A DNA stretch of 22,213 nt from Globomyces pollinis-pini. Its lineage: Eukaryota; Chytridiomycota; Chytridiomycetes; Rhizophydiales; Globomycetaceae. The stretch is taken from the NCBI GenBank assembly GCA_025399215.1, contig MU621289.1, forward strand, positions 1-22,213, given 5' to 3'. How positions within the stretch are numbered: the first letter of the stretch is position 1; the number at the start of each line of letters is the position of its first letter. This document shows, piece by piece, positions 18,945 to 22,213 of the stretch. Made by a program: the position numbers and the translations under genes. The notes under the pieces are model-generated. The model ran no database searches, was not told the origin of the DNA, and saw nothing but the letters and a program-made list of their open reading frames with translations.

Positions 18945-19289
18945 GGGTCGGAAAAACACACGGCCGGATGATGCTCCGATTCATAATTACGAATGTGCAT
19001 CATGGTAGAATGTTCATTCAATCATGTAGAATTCATTAGGATTTCTTTGTCATTTCATCATGCATATTCTTACTGTTTAGAATATTGAAGTGTCATTATA
19101 CTACTAGAACTTATACGTGAATATTATACTGAATGGTATTCAAAAGCAAATATAAACAATGAGAATAGTTAATGGAGTTACATTCCTGTTACTTTTCAAC
19201 AACGGTGATCCCACGAAGTAACGGTTAAGTGAACTGGGGTTCAGACCCATAGGAATACCCAAGTAAGACATCCCAATAAAATTAATGGC

Positions 19290-19297
19290 TATAAATA
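19290..19297 (+). promoter_or_regulatory. TATA box of the chitinase gene
   Basis: TATAAATA lies 38-45 bp upstream of the chitinase start codon, a good consensus match in a suitable place. Confidence 0.45.
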
Positions 19298-19334
19298 CTC
19301 TCACTATACGATTCTCCTAATTTTACCTATTTAG

Positions 19335-20547
19335 ATGTTGTCCCAACTTTCATTCGCCTTATTTATCATGAAGTTGGTTGCTTGTGTAACACTATCACCA
19401 TACCTTCATCTATCCAATACAAATGGAATGAACATTACGGATATGATTCTTCAAACACAAATCAAATCACTCACAGTTGCATTTGCAAATATTGATCTGG
19501 ATGAGGGTCAATTAAGTTGGGTAAATCGATTTAAAACCCGATAATATTAGGGTCCCAATTTTCCACTTGAAAAGGGATTAAATATAATTAATGAAGCGAG
19601 AACCATTGGAGGGAAAGATTTTCAAATACGGCTATCATTTGGAGGGGCAGTAGCACATAGTCAGATGGAAACAGCTTTTTTTTGGACAGATCCCACCATT
19701 ATACAAAAAGCGTATCAGAAAGTTATAGATTTGGTGAAACCAAACGCGATAGATTTTGATATCGAACAAAAAGATGAATGGACTTTTGATGAAAATGTTG
19801 TTCATCGTAGATCACAGGCAATTGCTCAGTTACGTATACAAAATAATAACATTCCAATTACTTTCACGGTATCCTCAAATCATATGAATGGACTAAGCCC
19901 TCTTGGAAAATGTGTTGTCCAATCTGCCATTGATTATGGTATTAAATTTGGTACACTGCTTGTAATCATCTAATTCAATAGATTTGAATATTATGGCATT
20001 TGATTTTGGATATGTTAAACAATCCAGTATTGTTACCAAAACATTTCAAGCATTAGATAAAGTAAAGAGTCAAGTGTCACATTTTGAAGGTAACATCTTG
20101 AACTAAAGTTCAAAAAAGGCAAGTATGGAATTATCACAATGATTGGTCAAACTGATATACCAAACGAGTACTTTTTGCTTTCTGATTGTCTGCCATGGGT
20201 AACGGAAGCAAAGAAACGATCATTTATCTCCTTACTATCATTTTGGTCTCTAAACAGGGATATTGAATTTTACACAACAATCAATCAGAAACCATTTGAA
20301 TACACAAAGACTATCCAGCATTTGGTAGATACTGTCAAAGTTGTACCTTTGACGGTAGATAATTCATGTGGTTCAGTAGCTGGATTCCAATGCCCTCTGG
20401 GACTTTGCTGCAGTAAAGTATGACATCGATAATGATAAGTTTTAATTCCTTTTGTTTTAGAGTGGATGGTGTGGATTGTCTGATGATTACTGTCGTAATG
20501 GGTGTCAGACTGATTTTGGTACATGTATGACTGAATATATACAATAG
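19335..20547 (+). CDS. Secreted GH18 chitinase with C-terminal CBM18
   Basis: Probable extracellular chitinase for wall remodelling, nutrition or attack on other chitinous organisms. Exons are 19335-19520, 19551-19950, 19982-20089, 20119-20417 and 20461-20547 (359 aa); introns are 30, 31, 29 and 43 nt. The N-terminus (MLSQLSFALFIMKLVACVTL) is a signal peptide. The GH18 barrel shows SLTVAFAN, LSFGGAV, the catalytic DxDxE as IDFDIE (D130, D132, E134), then NIMAFDFG, ITMIGQTD and SFWSLNRD. This pattern resembles the PF-ChiA-like group, which I know mainly from prokaryotes, rather than class III or V fungal chitinases. The tail CPLGLCCSKSGWCG...DYC...GC is a hevein-type CBM18 and is split by the 43-nt intron. 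It is convergent with ACR3, 23 bp between stops. Confidence 0.88.
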
Positions 20548-20570
20548 AATTAACTTGACTTCATTATATT

Positions 20571-21846
20571 TCAATTTTCCTTTTCAATAGAACTAAGTTG
20601 GGTTCCTTCTGATGTGTTTCCCAAGTAATATTTCTTGACCAATGGACAAAGTTTCACCAACGCTAACATAACTGGGACTTCAATCAAAGGACCAATAGAT
20701 GTTGATAAGGATTGTTGAGAATCAATTCCAAATGTCGGGATTGAAACTGCCATAGCCAATTCAAAGTTATTGGATGCACTGGTGAAACTCATTGCTAATG
20801 CTACTTCGTACGTAAACCCAAGGAGACGGCACACAAACATTGTGGATAAAAAGGTAGCAGGAAAGTAAATCAAAAGTGGAATAGTAACTCTAAAACATAA
20901 CCCAATTTGGTCCACAATTAGTTTCCCCTACGGTATTAATACATAGAGAATTACCTGTAATCCAAACATGACTAAAATGGTGAATATTAAACCTATTGGA
21001 GCTAGAGGAGCAACCCATGGGATAAATTTTTCATGGTACCAACTCAACGGTTTTCTGATAACATTCACAACAAGGACTCGAGTCAGAATCCCTGCGAAAA
21101 AAGGAATTCCTAAAAAGAGACCAACAGATTTAGCAACTGAAATAATCAATTTTAGAAACTTCATTACCTAAACCAATGTCTGCACTGTATTGAGTTCCAC
21201 CACCAAGTAGCCCCACGAAAATGTACATCATTGGAGAAAAGAGAATTAGCTGCAGGATACTGTTGCATGCGACCTAGACATTACACGCTATATTCTTACC
21301 AAAATGGCTGCCCATTCTGCATCCCCACCAGCCAAATCATTCCAAATCAATACCATGGCAATACATCTATAAACAAAATAAATTTACCATTACTGATACA
21401 TACCTTGCAATTCCAATCAAAATAACACCTTCTCTAAAGTTTGGAAGGTCGAAGAGAGTTGCCCATGCCAACGCAATCATAAATAGTGGACAGATGACAA
21501 CATTCATCAGAGCTGAAAATGACAGATATGGAATAGCTGTTTTGTGAGACAACATAGTGCCCAAATGTTCGTATTTAACTTTGCAAAACACAGGGTAGAG
21601 CATCAACAAAAGACCAATGAACACTGGTAAAGATACATTAGCAATTTTTGACACATCCAAAGTATTTCTGAGTCCTGGAATATAGACTCCCAACAAAGTC
21701 CCAATCAACATCGTCAATAAAATCCATAAGGTCAAGTATTGGTCAAACAAAGACAATTTTGGTTCCTCTTTGGTATTTTCTATTGAAGGTTCGTTTTCCG
21801 TATTCCGCAACAGGACCACTGGGTCGTTAATAGTATTGCTACTCAT
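20571..21846 (-). CDS. ACR3: Arsenite efflux transporter Acr3
   Basis: Plasma-membrane As(III)/H+ antiporter of the ACR3 family (BART superfamily), giving arsenic resistance. Minus-strand exons are 21846-21404, 21366-21300, 21273-21168, 21136-20955 and 20927-20571 (384 aa, normal length); introns are 37, 26, 31 and 27 nt. Signatures: FDQYLTLWILLTMLIGTLLG, IGLLLMLYPVFCKVKYEHL, GIARCIAMVLIWNDLAGGD (the essential Cys, about 149, sits right after the exon 1/2 junction), GLLGGGTQYSAD, QGKLIVDQIG, FTSASNNFELAMAVSIPTFGID, and IGPLIEVPVM. About ten TM spans. The N-terminal 30 residues are hydrophilic. No arsenate reductase (Acr2) or Acr1 regulator gene lies in the window, so the common yeast ACR cluster is not seen here; it could lie beyond the right edge. 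Confidence 0.95.
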
Positions 21847-22097
21847 AGAAAATCCGTTAAAATGTGGAAAACTTTACTTGAAACGATGTTGGGACCACCC
21901 TTAGAAAGCCACCAGTGGTCAGAGTCACCACTTAATTGGTAAAAAACGTTTTTATTTTGAAGTTCAGATACTTGACTTTGCTTCGTTAATCATCAAGTTT
22001 GACCGTATTAAATACATATTCTACACTCATACTAAAATAAACTATCAAGCTGAAATCATTACAGATAGAATCTATCAATGTTGGGATTAACGCTCCT
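21847..22097. other. ACR3 upstream region
   Basis: AT-rich DNA upstream of the ACR3 start codon, presumed to hold its promoter. No open frame of note and no clear TATA box. Confidence 0.35.
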
Positions 22098-22213
22098 ATC
22101 TAATAATTATTAGCTAATATTAGACGACTTTTATCTAATACTAATATTAGATTGGATTTCTATTTACCATCTAATTCTAATATTAGATTGAAATTTTTTC
22201 ATCTAATTCTAAT
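22098..22213. repeat. Satellite-like array of palindromic AT-rich units
   Basis: Four units begin ATCTAAT at 22098, 22133, 22169 and 22201, spaced 35, 36 and 32 bp. Within units, ATCTAAT is answered by ATTAGAT, so each can form a hairpin (for example ATCTAATACTAATATTAGAT at 22133-22152). The array runs off the window. It may be a minisatellite, the edge of a mobile element, or a protein-binding array. Confidence 0.65.

Larger units (their letters stand above)
18904..19334. other. Divergent promoter region, peroxidase and chitinase
   Basis: This 431-bp region lies between divergent start codons. TATA-like boxes are near both ends. The part at 19200-19260 looks slightly tRNA-like (GGTTCAGACC) but does not fold as one. 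No open frame of note. Confidence 0.4.

Noticed and set aside
19195..19275. tRNA-like segment with GGTTCAGACC
   Set aside because: The T-loop lacks the invariant A58, and no acceptor stem or anticodon arm pairs around it.
20285..20574. Two minus-strand 79-codon open frames over the chitinase end
   Set aside because: They are antisense to the CBM18 region and to its 43-nt intron; the sense strand has a coherent spliced domain.
22098..22213. CRISPR array
   Set aside because: The units are self-palindromic, with no conserved repeat and unique spacer structure, and the DNA is eukaryotic.

Overview
The window is nuclear DNA of a fungus with a compact, AT-rich genome. It carries 16 recognisable protein-coding genes on both strands; 13 of them are split by extremely short spliceosomal introns. 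By joining exons on family conservation and reading frame I placed 42 introns by hand. They run from 23 to 43 nt, and 38 of them are 31 nt or shorter. 40 start GTA and 37 end TAG. The gene set (CarB-type phytoene desaturase, Ste24, Dbp5, Sed5, a paxillin-like LIM protein, Acr3, a CBM18-bearing chitinase) is fungal. I cannot name the lineage; an early-diverging group is my inference only.

Layout, left to right. 1-332: nothing identifiable. 333-1010 (+): ERCC1/Rad10 DNA-repair subunit. 1297-3041 (+): phytoene desaturase. 3161-4093 (+): atypical short-chain dehydrogenase. 4211-5783 (+): Dbp5/DDX19 mRNA-export helicase. 5862-6996 (-): LicD/fukutin-like type II membrane protein. 7363-9748 (+): four-LIM paxillin-like protein. 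9893-11444 (-): Ste24 CAAX protease. 11517-12470 (+): leucine-rich-repeat protein. 12587-13588 (-): TLC-domain membrane protein. 13719-14712 (-): Sed5/syntaxin-5. 14879-17948 (-): three tandem, intronless, seven-span membrane paralogues of unknown function. 18392-18903 (-): glutathione peroxidase. 19335-20547 (+): secreted GH18 chitinase with CBM18. 20571-21846 (-): Acr3 arsenite transporter. The right edge (22098-22213) is a satellite-like array of palindromic AT-rich units running out of the window.

The genes are mostly unrelated housekeeping functions and do not form a pathway cluster. Spacing is tight: 23 bp between the convergent chitinase and Acr3 stop codons, and 72 bp between the divergent Ste24 and LRR start codons. 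The exception is the 7TM array at 14.9-18.0 kb. It is tandemly duplicated with its spacers, has no introns while all 13 other genes have them, and carries a shared AAAACGCGA element just upstream of each start codon. The intron system and this 7TM family are the most noteworthy contents. Exon joins are manual; every spliced CDS below comes to a whole number of codons, but none has been checked against transcripts.
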